31,494 nt of DNA from positions 1-31,494 of the forward strand of contig JBDLIT010000033.1 in NCBI GenBank assembly GCA_039714735.1, given 5' to 3'. Within the stretch, counting starts at the first letter, position 1. Every line of letters starts with the position of its first letter. The notes beneath the pieces are model-generated. The model saw only the letters and a list, made by a program, of their open reading frames with translations. It searched no databases and was not told where the DNA came from. Below, in pieces: positions 22,047 through 30,749 of this stretch. Origin of the DNA: JASJBU01 sp039714735. GTDB taxonomy: Bacteria > Pseudomonadota > Gammaproteobacteria > Chromatiales > Chromatiaceae. The translations under genes and the position numbers were made by a program.

Positions 22047-23773
22047 TGTCCCCTGCAGTGACTAATAAACGCCTGAGAACACCATGGCCCGGATTGGCCC
22101 TGTTGATGATCATTCTCCTCGCATCGACCATTGCGATTTTGGAACAACAAAGGGAGCGGTCATTACAGATTGCCAAGGACAATGCCAATGATGATATCCA
22201 TTTCATTAAGTCAACCCTCAGTAGTGCTTTACAGCAGCATGATTTTGAGCAGTTAAGTGCTTTGGTCTATTCCTGGGGTAGCCACGTGAGGTACACCCAT
22301 GAACTCAAGGTAACAGCAGCCAACGGATTCGTGTTTGGACACTATCGGCGTGAGAAGCCGGCTGAACGTCCATACCAGTTGGAAGAGATGATCAACTACT
22401 CTTATAAAGGCAAGGCATCGCTGGTATTTATCAAGGACCTGGGTAGTGTGGATGCAAACATCAATAAGCTTCGCTGGCAGTTGTTTAGCGGGCTGCTTCT
22501 GGTTGGGCTGATATTTTGGCGCATGGCTTGGCTCAGTCTGAATCGGAAACGCGAGGCTCTGACACTCGACCGCACGAATCACCGTCTGCAGGATATGGCC
22601 GAGCAACTGGAAGCCACACGCGCTTACCTGAGGAACGTATTTGACTCCATGCCCTCCACCCTGGTGGCGGTGGACGCAGACGCAAATATCACCATGTGGA
22701 ACAGGGGTGCTGAAGAGGAATCCAGGCTCTCCTCTGAAGCGGTTCGCGGCAGGTCATTCTCAGATGTGCTACCCGATTTTTCTTCCCGAATTCACGAATT
22801 GAAGGAGGCAATCGATTCAGGCATACCAGCCCGGATTGAAAGGCATGTAACCCATACTGACGGTACGCCCAGGTTTTCTGAAATCGTGATCTACCCGCTG
22901 GGAGTCGAAAAAAGGCGAGGAGCAGTAATACGCATTGATGACGTAACTCAACGGATTCAGATGGAACAGATGATGGTGCAGACCGAAAAAATGATGACGG
23001 TGGGTGGTTTGGCGGCAGGGATGGCCCATGAGATCAATAACCCATTGAGTGGCGTACTGCAGAGCTGTCAGAATATTCTGCGCCGTCTGTCAACTGATCT
23101 GCCGGCAAATGAAAAAACCGCGCATGAACTGGGACTGGATCTGGCTGTAATGCATGAATTCCTTGAGAGACGCGGCATATTCGGTTTCCTGGAGGGAATT
23201 CGTGAGGCTGCTGAACGAGCAGGCCTTATTGTTGCTGATATGCTTGCCTTCAGTCGCCGCAGCACCGCAGAATTTTCCCCTGTTCCTATCAATGAGTTAC
23301 TCGATACGGTGGTCCGTATTGCCGCCAGTGACTATGATCTGAAAAAGACCTACGACTTCAAAAAAATCACTATCGTCAAAGAGTATGAACCGAATCTTCC
23401 TTCTGTTGCCTGTGACCGCACAGAGATTGAGCAGGTACTGCTGAATCTGATAAAGAATGCCGCGCATGCCATGGCTAGCCAGGAAAGCTCGACTGAACAG
23501 CGTATCGTGCTCAGAACGATGGATGATGGCAGGTGGGCTCGAATTGAGGTGGAAGACAGCGGGCCTGGTATGAATGAGGAGGTGCAGCGGCGAGTATTTG
23601 AACCGTTTTTCACCACCAAACCTATCGGACTTGGCACCGGGTTGGGACTGTCGGTCTCTTATTACATCATCACGGAACAGCATAAAGGTACAATTTCAGT
23701 GGATTCCATGGCCGGTGAAGGGAGCCGATTTGTTATTCGTTTACCCTATAGAAGCGGGGCATCGCAGATATGA
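22046..23773 (+). CDS. Membrane sensor histidine kinase (PAS, HisKA, HATPase)
   Basis: A 575-residue kinase. Two membrane spans (about 15-33 and 145-163) bracket a small periplasmic domain of about 110 residues, which could dock the PhnD-like protein encoded upstream. A coiled-coil linker is followed by a PAS domain (about 195-305), HisKA with H328 in GMAHEINNPLSG, and HATPase with N box NLIKNAAHAM, DSGPGM and GTGLGLSVS. Between the H box and the second HisKA helix there is an extra helical stretch of about 40 residues (HELGLDLAVMHEFLERRG), longer than usual. The gene overlaps both neighbours (TAATG upstream, ATGA downstream), so the operon is translationally coupled. Confidence 0.92.
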   Translation: MSPAVTNKRLRTPWPGLALLMIILLASTIAILEQQRERSLQIAKDNANDDIHFIKSTLSSALQQHDFEQLSALVYSWGSHVRYTHELKVTAANGFVFGHYRREKPAERPYQLEEMINYSYKGKASLVFIKDLGSVDANINKLRWQLFSGLLLVGLIFWRMAWLSLNRKREALTLDRTNHRLQDMAEQLEATRAYLRNVFDSMPSTLVAVDADANITMWNRGAEEESRLSSEAVRGRSFSDVLPDFSSRIHELKEAIDSGIPARIERHVTHTDGTPRFSEIVIYPLGVEKRRGAVIRIDDVTQRIQMEQMMVQTEKMMTVGGLAAGMAHEINNPLSGVLQSCQNILRRLSTDLPANEKTAHELGLDLAVMHEFLERRGIFGFLEGIREAAERAGLIVADMLAFSRRSTAEFSPVPINELLDTVVRIAASDYDLKKTYDFKKITIVKEYEPNLPSVACDRTEIEQVLLNLIKNAAHAMASQESSTEQRIVLRTMDDGRWARIEVEDSGPGMNEEVQRRVFEPFFTTKPIGLGTGLGLSVSYYIITEQHKGTISVDSMAGEGSRFVIRLPYRSGASQI

Positions 23774-24144
23774 ACATGCGCGTGTTGATCGTGGATGATG
23801 AATCCCTGATCGCGTCCAGCTTAAAAATTTTTCTCGAGGATGAAGGACTGACTGCTGACACTGCCGCTTCCGGAGAGGAGGCTGTTGAAGTTCTGCAAAA
23901 AGATAAGGGGTACGATATTTGTATCATGGACATGCGCCTGCCCGGTATGGATGGTAATGCCGCTATGCGGTCAATCCATGCGATCTGTCCTGAAGTTCGA
24001 TTCATCGTGCACACAGGATCGGTGAACTACATTGTACCCAATGACCTGAAAAGGTTGGGAATCATGGATGGGCGCCTCTTTCAGAAACCGCTTGCCGATA
24101 TGGCCCCGATCGCTGAGGCAATAAAATCTCTAAAAATTAGCTAG
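23770..24144 (+). CDS. Single-domain response regulator
   Basis: A 124-residue stand-alone CheY-like receiver with VDDES (8-12), phospho-acceptor D54 in CIMDMRLPGMDG, HTGS at the switch threonine position and K in FQKPL. There is no output domain. It overlaps the kinase stop by four bases, so it is the immediate phosphotransfer partner of that kinase, and may act by protein contact, as a phosphate sink, or as an intermediate toward the next gene's receiver. Confidence 0.92.
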   Translation: MNMRVLIVDDESLIASSLKIFLEDEGLTADTAASGEEAVEVLQKDKGYDICIMDMRLPGMDGNAAMRSIHAICPEVRFIVHTGSVNYIVPNDLKRLGIMDGRLFQKPLADMAPIAEAIKSLKIS

Positions 24145-24153
24145 TATCATCAC

Positions 24154-25341
24154 ATGGCTGCGAACAAAATTATTCTGACGATTGAGGATGACCCGACCAT
24201 CCGTGAAAATATCGTTGCGTATCTCGAAGACAGCGGTTACGAGATGCTGGAGGCTGCGGATGGACAGCAGGGATTGGAGCAATTTCACGAAAAACAGCCG
24301 GATTTAGTGCTCTGTGACCTCAGAATGCCGAAACTGGATGGTCTGGATGTGTTGCGGGAGCTCACTCAGGCATCACCGGATACCCCGGTGATCATCGTCT
24401 CCGGCGCCGGCATGATCGGTGACGCCATTCAGGCGTTGAAAAGGGGCGCCTGGGATTACATCACAAAACCCATCCCCGATATGCGAATACTGGAGGTTGC
24501 AGTCAATAAGGCGCTGGAGCGATCGAGGTTGCTGAAAGAAAATCGCGCCTACCAGGTTGAACTGGAACATCTCAATAGGGAGTTGAATGACGCGCTCGAT
24601 CAGTTGAAGGCAAATCAGCAGACCGGCCAGGAAGTACAGACCAGGCTGCTGCCTGCTGAGCATAAACTGTTGGGTGATTTTGTTTTTCGCCATCGGCTAT
24701 ACCCCGCCATGCACCTGAGTGGTGACTTTGTTGATTATTTTTCCATCGACAAGGAGCATGTTGGTTTCTACATGGTGGATGTTTCCGGCCACGACACGGG
24801 ATCAGCGTTTGTGACAGTGATCGTCAAAACCCTGATGTCGCAGATGTGTGATGCACTCAAAGATGGTGATGAAACGATACTAATTCCTAATCAAACAATG
24901 CTCCGGCTGAATGATGAACTGTATCGGCAAGACCTGGATAAATACATCACCATGTTTTACGGTGTCTTGCATCTGGCAGACAATCGACTGATTGTCTGCA
25001 ATGGGGGCCACTATCCTCACCCCTTCATTTATGATGGTTCCCAGATCCAGCATCTCAGCACCAAAGGCCGGCCGGTCGGCCTATTTAATGATGTGCAGTT
25101 CATCAATAACGAGATACAATTGCCGGCTGAATTTTTACTTTTGATTTTATCGGACGGTGTCTTCGAACTCATGCCCGATAAAACGAACAAAGAGTGCTAC
25201 GCAAATCTGCTTTCTAAGGTTGACAGTACTGAGATGTCACTTGATGAGCTGATTGATGTGATCGGATTGGATGATACCAGCCGATTATTGGATGACGTGG
25301 CCCTGTTGGCTATTACCAGGCGGTCTGAAAATGTCCGATAA
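24154..25341 (+). CDS. Response regulator with PP2C-type (RsbU/SpoIIE) phosphatase output
   Basis: A 395-residue protein. The receiver (about 5-120) has EDD (11-13), D55 in LCDLRMPK and K in ITKPI. A coiled-coil linker (about 125-160: NRAYQVELEHLNRELNDALDQL) leads to a SpoIIE/RsbU-type PP2C domain (about 170-390) with metal-ligand motifs SGDFVDYF, VDVSGHDTGSAF and LSDGVFE, and the final DDVALLAI. Such phosphatases dephosphorylate a STAS-domain anti-sigma antagonist; one is encoded by the overlapping next gene. It resembles Pseudomonas HsbR, but without HsbR's C-terminal anti-sigma kinase domain. Confidence 0.92.
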   Translation: MAANKIILTIEDDPTIRENIVAYLEDSGYEMLEAADGQQGLEQFHEKQPDLVLCDLRMPKLDGLDVLRELTQASPDTPVIIVSGAGMIGDAIQALKRGAWDYITKPIPDMRILEVAVNKALERSRLLKENRAYQVELEHLNRELNDALDQLKANQQTGQEVQTRLLPAEHKLLGDFVFRHRLYPAMHLSGDFVDYFSIDKEHVGFYMVDVSGHDTGSAFVTVIVKTLMSQMCDALKDGDETILIPNQTMLRLNDELYRQDLDKYITMFYGVLHLADNRLIVCNGGHYPHPFIYDGSQIQHLSTKGRPVGLFNDVQFINNEIQLPAEFLLLILSDGVFELMPDKTNKECYANLLSKVDSTEMSLDELIDVIGLDDTSRLLDDVALLAITRRSENVR

Positions 25342-25840
25342 CAAAGTCTATTACGCAACAAATGACGGAATCCACGGCCTGAGATACGTTGGGCATATCC
25401 GCTATACGATTGGTGCGTCGCTGAACAAATTCATCAATAAACTTTTCGAGGGTCCCAAACCGAAAGGCTTTATGGTGGATCTTCGGGAGACCAAAACCAT
25501 CGATAGCACCAATCTCGGTCTATTGGCGCGCATTGCCAACCTGATGAAACAGTGTGGGGTCCCGAAAGTAACCTTGGTATCCACCAATGAGGATATCAAT
25601 ACCCTGCTGTTCTCCATCGGTTTTGACGAAGTATTCGATATCGTGGATGAGGCGGGTCATGCAATGACCAACAGTCAGGAGCTGGGATTGCCAGACAATA
25701 CGGGGCCTGACATGGCGCGTACCGTGCTTGATGCCCATCGAGTGCTGATGACGATTGGGGACGATAACCGATCGCGTTTTAAGGATGTCGTAGAGCTGCT
25801 CGAAGAGCAGCTGGTGAAATCCGAGCGTTTGATTGGCTAG
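25331..25840 (+). CDS. STAS-domain anti-sigma factor antagonist (RsbV/HsbA-like)
   Basis: A 169-residue protein. Residues about 1-105 form a STAS domain; DLRETKTIDSTNLGLLARI contains the conserved phospho-site, S59 (or T60) in TIDSTNLG. Beyond it a helical tail of about 60 residues follows (ARTVLDAHRVLMTIGDDN and LVKSERL), longer than in simple RsbV proteins. ATG 25331 overlaps the phosphatase stop by 11 bases and has AGGCGG (25318-25323) as ribosome site; a longer frame from 25271 would lie in the phosphatase gene and was rejected. It is the likely substrate of that phosphatase. The serine kinase that would re-phosphorylate it is not in the window. Confidence 0.9.
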   Translation: MSDNKVYYATNDGIHGLRYVGHIRYTIGASLNKFINKLFEGPKPKGFMVDLRETKTIDSTNLGLLARIANLMKQCGVPKVTLVSTNEDINTLLFSIGFDEVFDIVDEAGHAMTNSQELGLPDNTGPDMARTVLDAHRVLMTIGDDNRSRFKDVVELLEEQLVKSERLIG

Positions 25841-25992
25841 ATCCCCGCAACACGGATGTGCTTGAACTATTTAATCCTTCACAACGCCAGCTGAAGAGCC
25901 TGTCTGTTTCAGGTGGCCTCGACCTCGAAGCCGCCAGATGATTACTGCCGGCTGTCAGCGATGGTTGAGACTCCAAGCTGTGAAGATCGCCC

Positions 25993-28353
25993 ATGTCAAA
26001 TGAAGTCTACGCTGAGCAGATCCGGGTCAGAGGCTTGGTGCAGGGGGTCGGTTTCAGACCTACTGTGTGGCGTCTGGCCAATGCCTGCCATCTCTTCGGA
26101 GAGGTCTGGAATGATAGTAAGGGTGTCATTATCCATGCCTGGGGCGAGCGACAGGCATTAGATCATTTTTGTCAGAAGATTCAGCAGGAGTGTCCACCGC
26201 TCGCCAGGATCGATTCGCTCGATCGAAGCAGGCTCCATGAGCCGTTAACCGGACAGGGTTTTCGGATTGTCTCCAGTCGTGCTGGTCCGATGCATACCGG
26301 CATCGTCCCCGATGCGGCAACCTGTCCTGCCTGTCAGGCGGAGATCATCGAGAATGCGAATCGCCGCTACCGTTATCCGTTCACCAATTGCACCCACTGT
26401 GGCCCCAGACTGACCATTATCAACGCAGTTCCTTATGATCGGGAAAACACCAGTATGCGCTGCTTTACCCTGTGTGCTGAGTGTCAGGCTGAATATGATG
26501 ACCCGGCGGACCGGCGTTTCCACGCCCAGCCCAATGCATGCCCGGTCTGTGGACCAAGGGTCTGGTTGCTGGATGCAGGCGGCGCTGAGATTCAACCGGC
26601 CCTGCAGGAAGACCAGGACACTCTTCAGCTCGCGAGCCGGCTATTGGCTGAGGGTCAGATTCTCGCGATAAAAGGCATTGGCGGTTTTCATCTGGCCTGT
26701 GACGCTACAAACTCTCGGGCAGTGGATGAGCTGCGTGGCCGGAAAGGGCGCTACCATAAGCCGTTTGCCCTGATGGCGCGGGAGATGGCGGTGATCCGTC
26801 GCTATTGCAGCGTGAGCGAGGCCGAGGCCGCCTGTTTGCAGAACCCTGCGGCGCCCATCCTGTTACTTGAGCAAAGCGGTGAAACACCACTGCCACCGGC
26901 GGTAGCTCCCGGACAAAACACCCTGGGTTTCATGCTACCTTATTCACCCTTGCACCAGCTGTTGCTCTCGGGGTGGGACCGTCCGCTGGTAATGACCAGC
27001 GGCAATCTGAGTGAGGAGCCCCAGTGCACCGATAACCAGGATGCTGTAAAACGACTCGGGGCCGTGGCGGATGCCTTTCTGTTGCACGATCGGGAGATCG
27101 TCAACCGGGTGGACGATTCAGTCGTAAAAGTCATGGCAGGTTCGCCAAGACTGCTGCGCCGCGCCCGAGGTTATGCGCCAAGACCGATCCAACTGCCGCC
27201 TGGTTTTGCGGCTGCTGCTGCTCTCATGGCGCTGGGCGGCGAGCTGAAAAGCACCCTCTGTCTGCTGAAGGATGGGCAGGCGATTCTGTCGCAGCATCTG
27301 GGTGATCTGGAGAACGAGGCCACCTTCAGAAGTTATCAGAAGACCCTTAATCTCTACCTGCAGCTGTATGATCTGCAGCCCCGGCTGCTGGTAGGTGACC
27401 AGCACCCCAACTACCGCAGCACGCGGTTTGGCCGTGAATGGGCCCTGGAGCTGGGCGTGGATTGGCTTCAGGTCCAGCACCATCATGCGCATATCGCCAG
27501 CGTGATGGCGGAAAACCAGTGGCCTCTGGAGGCCGGTCAGGTGCTGGGCATCGCCATGGATGGCACGGGTTACGGGTCTGACGGCTCTGTCTGGGGTGGT
27601 GAGTTCCTGCTCGCCGATTACCTCGGATATGAGCGGCTGGGTCTATTGCGGCCGACGCCGCTGCCAGGCGGCGCCAAGGCGATACTGCAGCCCTGGCGCA
27701 ACAGCTTTGCCCAACTGCACAGCCTGTTCGGTTGGGAGCAAGTCATGGCTCGCTGGGGCGGGTTGGAGGCGATACGCTGGCTCGATGGACAACCACTTGA
27801 GCTGCTGATCGGCATGATCGAGCGAGAACTGAATGCGCCGTTGAGCAGTTCCTGCGGTCGGCTGTTCGATGCCCTGGCCGGTCTGCTGGGCATCTGTCGG
27901 GAACAGATCAGCTACGAGGGACAGGCCGCCATCGAGCTGGAAGCTATGGCTGGTGGATATGCAATCATCCAAGGTGGGGGGTATCCATTTGCACTCACGC
28001 CTTCGGATAAGGGACTGATGCTCGATCCGCAGCCTTTCTGGCTGGCGGTATTGACCGATCTGGAGCAGGGTGTGCCGCATGAAGCGATTGCCGCAAGGTT
28101 TCATGCAGGGCTGGCAGACGCCATCACCGATCTTGCTCTGCGGCTGGCTGGAGAGCATAAAATCGATACCGTTGCTCTGTCGGGCGGGGTGTTCCAGAAT
28201 CGCACTCTGTTTGAACGGGTGGCTGGAAATCTGCAGGAATCCGGCCTGAATCTGTTGAGCCACCAGTTGGCGCCGGCCAATGATGGAGGACTTTCACTGG
28301 GGCAGGCTGTCATCGGCGCGGCCAGGCAACTCAGGGACAGCGATAGTTGCTAG
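25993..28353 (+). CDS. hypF: HypF, [NiFe]-hydrogenase maturation carbamoyltransferase
   Basis: HypF makes thiocarbamate on HypE from carbamoyl phosphate, the source of the cyanide ligands in [NiFe] hydrogenases. The 786-residue protein has every domain: acylphosphatase (8-95: VRGLVQGVGFRPTVWRLA), two zinc fingers (C111/C114/C133/C136 and C161/C164/C183/C186), a YrdC-like adenylate domain (about 205-385: IKGIGGFHLACDA), and a Kae1-like carbamoyltransferase domain with HHHAH (496-500) and ALSGGVFQN. The ATG at 25993 gives the normal N-terminus. No other hyp or hydrogenase structural gene is here. A radical SAM amrS follows after 37 bases, probably in the same transcript. The 152-base gap upstream holds only an imperfect hairpin. 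Confidence 0.97.
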   Translation: MSNEVYAEQIRVRGLVQGVGFRPTVWRLANACHLFGEVWNDSKGVIIHAWGERQALDHFCQKIQQECPPLARIDSLDRSRLHEPLTGQGFRIVSSRAGPMHTGIVPDAATCPACQAEIIENANRRYRYPFTNCTHCGPRLTIINAVPYDRENTSMRCFTLCAECQAEYDDPADRRFHAQPNACPVCGPRVWLLDAGGAEIQPALQEDQDTLQLASRLLAEGQILAIKGIGGFHLACDATNSRAVDELRGRKGRYHKPFALMAREMAVIRRYCSVSEAEAACLQNPAAPILLLEQSGETPLPPAVAPGQNTLGFMLPYSPLHQLLLSGWDRPLVMTSGNLSEEPQCTDNQDAVKRLGAVADAFLLHDREIVNRVDDSVVKVMAGSPRLLRRARGYAPRPIQLPPGFAAAAALMALGGELKSTLCLLKDGQAILSQHLGDLENEATFRSYQKTLNLYLQLYDLQPRLLVGDQHPNYRSTRFGREWALELGVDWLQVQHHHAHIASVMAENQWPLEAGQVLGIAMDGTGYGSDGSVWGGEFLLADYLGYERLGLLRPTPLPGGAKAILQPWRNSFAQLHSLFGWEQVMARWGGLEAIRWLDGQPLELLIGMIERELNAPLSSSCGRLFDALAGLLGICREQISYEGQAAIELEAMAGGYAIIQGGGYPFALTPSDKGLMLDPQPFWLAVLTDLEQGVPHEAIAARFHAGLADAITDLALRLAGEHKIDTVALSGGVFQNRTLFERVAGNLQESGLNLLSHQLAPANDGGLSLGQAVIGAARQLRDSDSC

Positions 28354-28390
28354 AATTATAAGTAGGTACTGATTGCAGGTTCCTTAGCTC

Positions 28391-29470
28391 ATGAAGACTC
28401 ATTTCCCCACTCAATACTGGCACCAGCTCGAAGATGGCCGTGTGCAGTGTGATCTCTGTCCCCGTTACTGCCACATCAAAGAGGGCAGGCAGGGTTTCTG
28501 TTTCGTGCGGGAGAATTATCAGGGCGCGGTGGTACTGAATACCTATGGCCTATCCAGCGGCTTTTGTGTCGACCCCATCGAGAAAAAGCCCCTGAATCAC
28601 TACCTGCCGGGAACGCCGGTGCTCTCATTCGGCACCGCCGGCTGTAATCTGGGCTGCAAGTTCTGCCAGAACTGGGATATCAGCAAGTCCCGGGAGATGC
28701 ATACCCTGGCGGATGAGGCATCCCCCGAGACCATTGCCAGGGCGGCCAAAGAGCTGGGTTGCCGGAGCGTCGCCTACACCTACAACGACCCGGTGATCTT
28801 TCACGAGTATGCCATCGATGTGGCCAAGGCCTGTGCCGAGTTCGAAATCAAATCGGTGGCGGTGACCGCGGGTTATGTGTGTCCGGAGCCCCGCGCTGAA
28901 TTCTACCGCTACATGGATGCGGCCAATGTGGACCTGAAGGCCTTTACCGAGACTTTTTATCATAAGTTGACAGGCTCGCATCTGGAGCCGGTGCTGGAAA
29001 CCCTGAAATATCTGAAGCATGAGACCGATGTCTGGTTCGAGCTGACCACCCTGCTGATCCCCGGTGAGAACGACTCGGAGGCTGAGCTGGAGGCCATGAC
29101 CCAATGGGTGGTTGAAGAACTGGGGCCCGATGTGCCCATGCACTTCTCCGCCTTTCATCCCAGCTGGAAGATGATGGACCATTCCCACACCCCGCTATCA
29201 ACCTTGCAAACGGCCCGCCGCATCGCGCTCAAAAACGGGGTGCGCTATGCCTATGTGGGCAATGTGCATGACCCGCAAGGGGATAGCACCTATTGTCACC
29301 AATGCGCTGCGTTGTTGATCGGCAGGGACTGGTATGAGCTCAGTGACTGGAAACTGACGCCCACCGGCGAATGCCAGGCCTGCGGCGCACCCTGCGCCGG
29401 TGTGTTTGAGGCTAAGCCGGGCGCTTGGGGAGCGAAGCGGCAGCCGGTCCGGCTGGCGAGCTATCAATAG
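28391..29470 (+). CDS. amrS: AmmeMemoRadiSam system radical SAM protein
   Basis: A 359-residue radical SAM enzyme of the PflA-like AmmeMemoRadiSam group. An N-terminal Cys set (C21, C24 and C28 in QCDLCPRYCHIKEG) precedes the [4Fe-4S] motif C85-x3-C89-x2-C92 (GCNLGCKFCQNWDISKS). AYTYNDPVIFHEYAIDVA and NVDLKAFTETFYHKLTG follow, all typical. A C-terminal zinc-finger-like tail has YCHQCAALL and CQACGAPCAG. The substrate is not established for the family. It lies 37 bases after hypF; its usual partner amrA is at 10652, and no amrB (Memo) is seen. Confidence 0.95.
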   Translation: MKTHFPTQYWHQLEDGRVQCDLCPRYCHIKEGRQGFCFVRENYQGAVVLNTYGLSSGFCVDPIEKKPLNHYLPGTPVLSFGTAGCNLGCKFCQNWDISKSREMHTLADEASPETIARAAKELGCRSVAYTYNDPVIFHEYAIDVAKACAEFEIKSVAVTAGYVCPEPRAEFYRYMDAANVDLKAFTETFYHKLTGSHLEPVLETLKYLKHETDVWFELTTLLIPGENDSEAELEAMTQWVVEELGPDVPMHFSAFHPSWKMMDHSHTPLSTLQTARRIALKNGVRYAYVGNVHDPQGDSTYCHQCAALLIGRDWYELSDWKLTPTGECQACGAPCAGVFEAKPGAWGAKRQPVRLASYQ

Positions 29471-29604
29471 TCGATCAACAAGACTTTAATAATTTTTGTC
29501 CTAGTTTGAATCCATTTGCTTAATTCGTGCGTTTATCCAGTTGAGCACAGTTGCTTGATACTGCGTTTATACCTGAAATATGTTCAAAACAGAGGAACAA
29601 AATC

Positions 29605-29892
29605 ATGAATCAATCTGCGCGTACGAAGTCTGCCCTGGCCGCCATGCTGGCTGCCGGAGCGATGCTGGCCTCGAATTCAGTCTTGGCCGTACCCGATGCT
29701 CCATCGACCTGGGAGAAATGCACAGGTGTTTCCAAAGCCGGTAAAAATGATTGTGGATCGTTGGATAAAAAGCACAGCTGTTCCGGTCAGTCAACCGTAG
29801 GTAATTCACCCCAGGAATGGATTTATGTGCCTGCCGGAACCTGCGAAAAGATTACCGGTGGTGTCGTTGCCGGCCTCAAGCCGGCCAAGTAG
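29605..29892 (+). CDS. bufA1: BufA1-type bufferin precursor (DUF2282)
   Basis: A 95-residue secreted peptide. Residues 1-28 form a Sec signal peptide (ending SVLA). The mature part has four cysteines, C39, C50, C59 and C80 (EKCTG, NDCGSLD, HSCSG, GTCEKI), the conserved set of DUF2282 bufferins. In studied members the central cysteines (here C50 and C59) are converted to thiooxazoles by a DUF692 MNIO enzyme, and the product binds copper. The next genes encode exactly that enzyme and its DUF2063 partner. ATG 29605 has AGAGGA upstream (29591-29596). The 134-base gap before it contains TTGATA and ATATGT 17 bases apart, a weak promoter suggestion. Confidence 0.92.
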   Translation: MNQSARTKSALAAMLAAGAMLASNSVLAVPDAPSTWEKCTGVSKAGKNDCGSLDKKHSCSGQSTVGNSPQEWIYVPAGTCEKITGGVVAGLKPAK

Positions 29893-29897
29893 CTGCA

Positions 29898-30749
29898 ATG
29901 ACGACCACGTTTCCCCCTGGGGAGCGCGGGCTGGTGTCGGGTGTCGGCATTGGCCTGCGTGATCCCCATTACAAGCAGTTGCTGGCTGGCCAGCACGGCG
30001 TACCCTGGCTGGAACTGCTGGCGGATAATTTTCTGGCGCCGGGAGGCATGACCCGAGTTCAGTTAAACAAGATTGCTGAGACATATCCGCTTACCCTGCA
30101 TTGTGTCGGCATGAATCTGGGGGGTGTCGACCCACTGAATTTCGATTATCTGGGAAGCATCCGGGAACTCGCGGAGCATGTGGGTCCCGCCTGGATTTCC
30201 GACCATCTCTGTTTTACTCAGTACCAGGGGCATCATTATCACGATCTATTGCCGCTGCCCTATACAGAGGAAGCCGTGCGCTATGTGGCCAAGCGCATCC
30301 GGTCCGTCCAGGACTTCCTCGAGTCCCATCTGCTGTTGGAAAATGTATCCGCCTATGTGAAATCAGATTCCCCGATGAGCGAAGCGGAATTTCTCACAGC
30401 CATCGCTGAAGAGGCTGACTGTTATCTACTGGTCGATGTCAACAACCTGTATGTGAATCAGGTGAATCTTGGCCTTGACGCCATGCAAGCCCTGCAGAGC
30501 ATCCCATTGCAGCGCATCCGTGAGATCCATCTGGCCGGTTATGAGGATAAGGGACGTTTCCTGATCGATGCACACAACAACCCGGTGAGCGAGCCGGTCT
30601 GGGATCTTTTCGCCCATTTGGTGACGCTGGCGCCTGATGTGCCTGTCTGTATCGAATGGGACAATAACATTCCACCTCTCGAGGTATTACTCGATGAGGC
30701 TGCAAGGGCGGCATCGATAGTTCACCAAGTCAGGGATGCGGTCGCATGA
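29898..30749 (+). CDS. bufB: BufB, MNIO-family (DUF692) peptide-modifying iron enzyme
   Basis: A 283-residue TIM-barrel protein of the multinuclear non-haem iron-dependent oxidase family, relative of MbnB. Candidate iron ligands in order are H68 (LHCVGMNLGG), D102/H103 (SDHLCF), E149 (LLLENVS), D180 and N182/N183 (DVNNLYVN), H211 (IHLAGY), D224/H226 (DAHNNPV) and E253 (IEWDNN). It is expected to oxidise bufferin cysteines. It starts 5 bases after bufA1 stop; an ATG at 29817 would overlap bufA1 and was rejected. It overlaps bufC by four bases. Confidence 0.95.
   Translation: MTTTFPPGERGLVSGVGIGLRDPHYKQLLAGQHGVPWLELLADNFLAPGGMTRVQLNKIAETYPLTLHCVGMNLGGVDPLNFDYLGSIRELAEHVGPAWISDHLCFTQYQGHHYHDLLPLPYTEEAVRYVAKRIRSVQDFLESHLLLENVSAYVKSDSPMSEAEFLTAIAEEADCYLLVDVNNLYVNQVNLGLDAMQALQSIPLQRIREIHLAGYEDKGRFLIDAHNNPVSEPVWDLFAHLVTLAPDVPVCIEWDNNIPPLEVLLDEAARAASIVHQVRDAVA

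Noticed and set aside
25887..25916. Hairpin between the STAS gene and hypF as terminator
   Set aside because: The stem has a central mismatch and there is no T-run; not convincing.
29817..29897. Upstream ATG for BufB
   Set aside because: It would overlap most of the bufA1 3' half, and the Cys/Arg-rich extra residues are shadow coding of bufA1.
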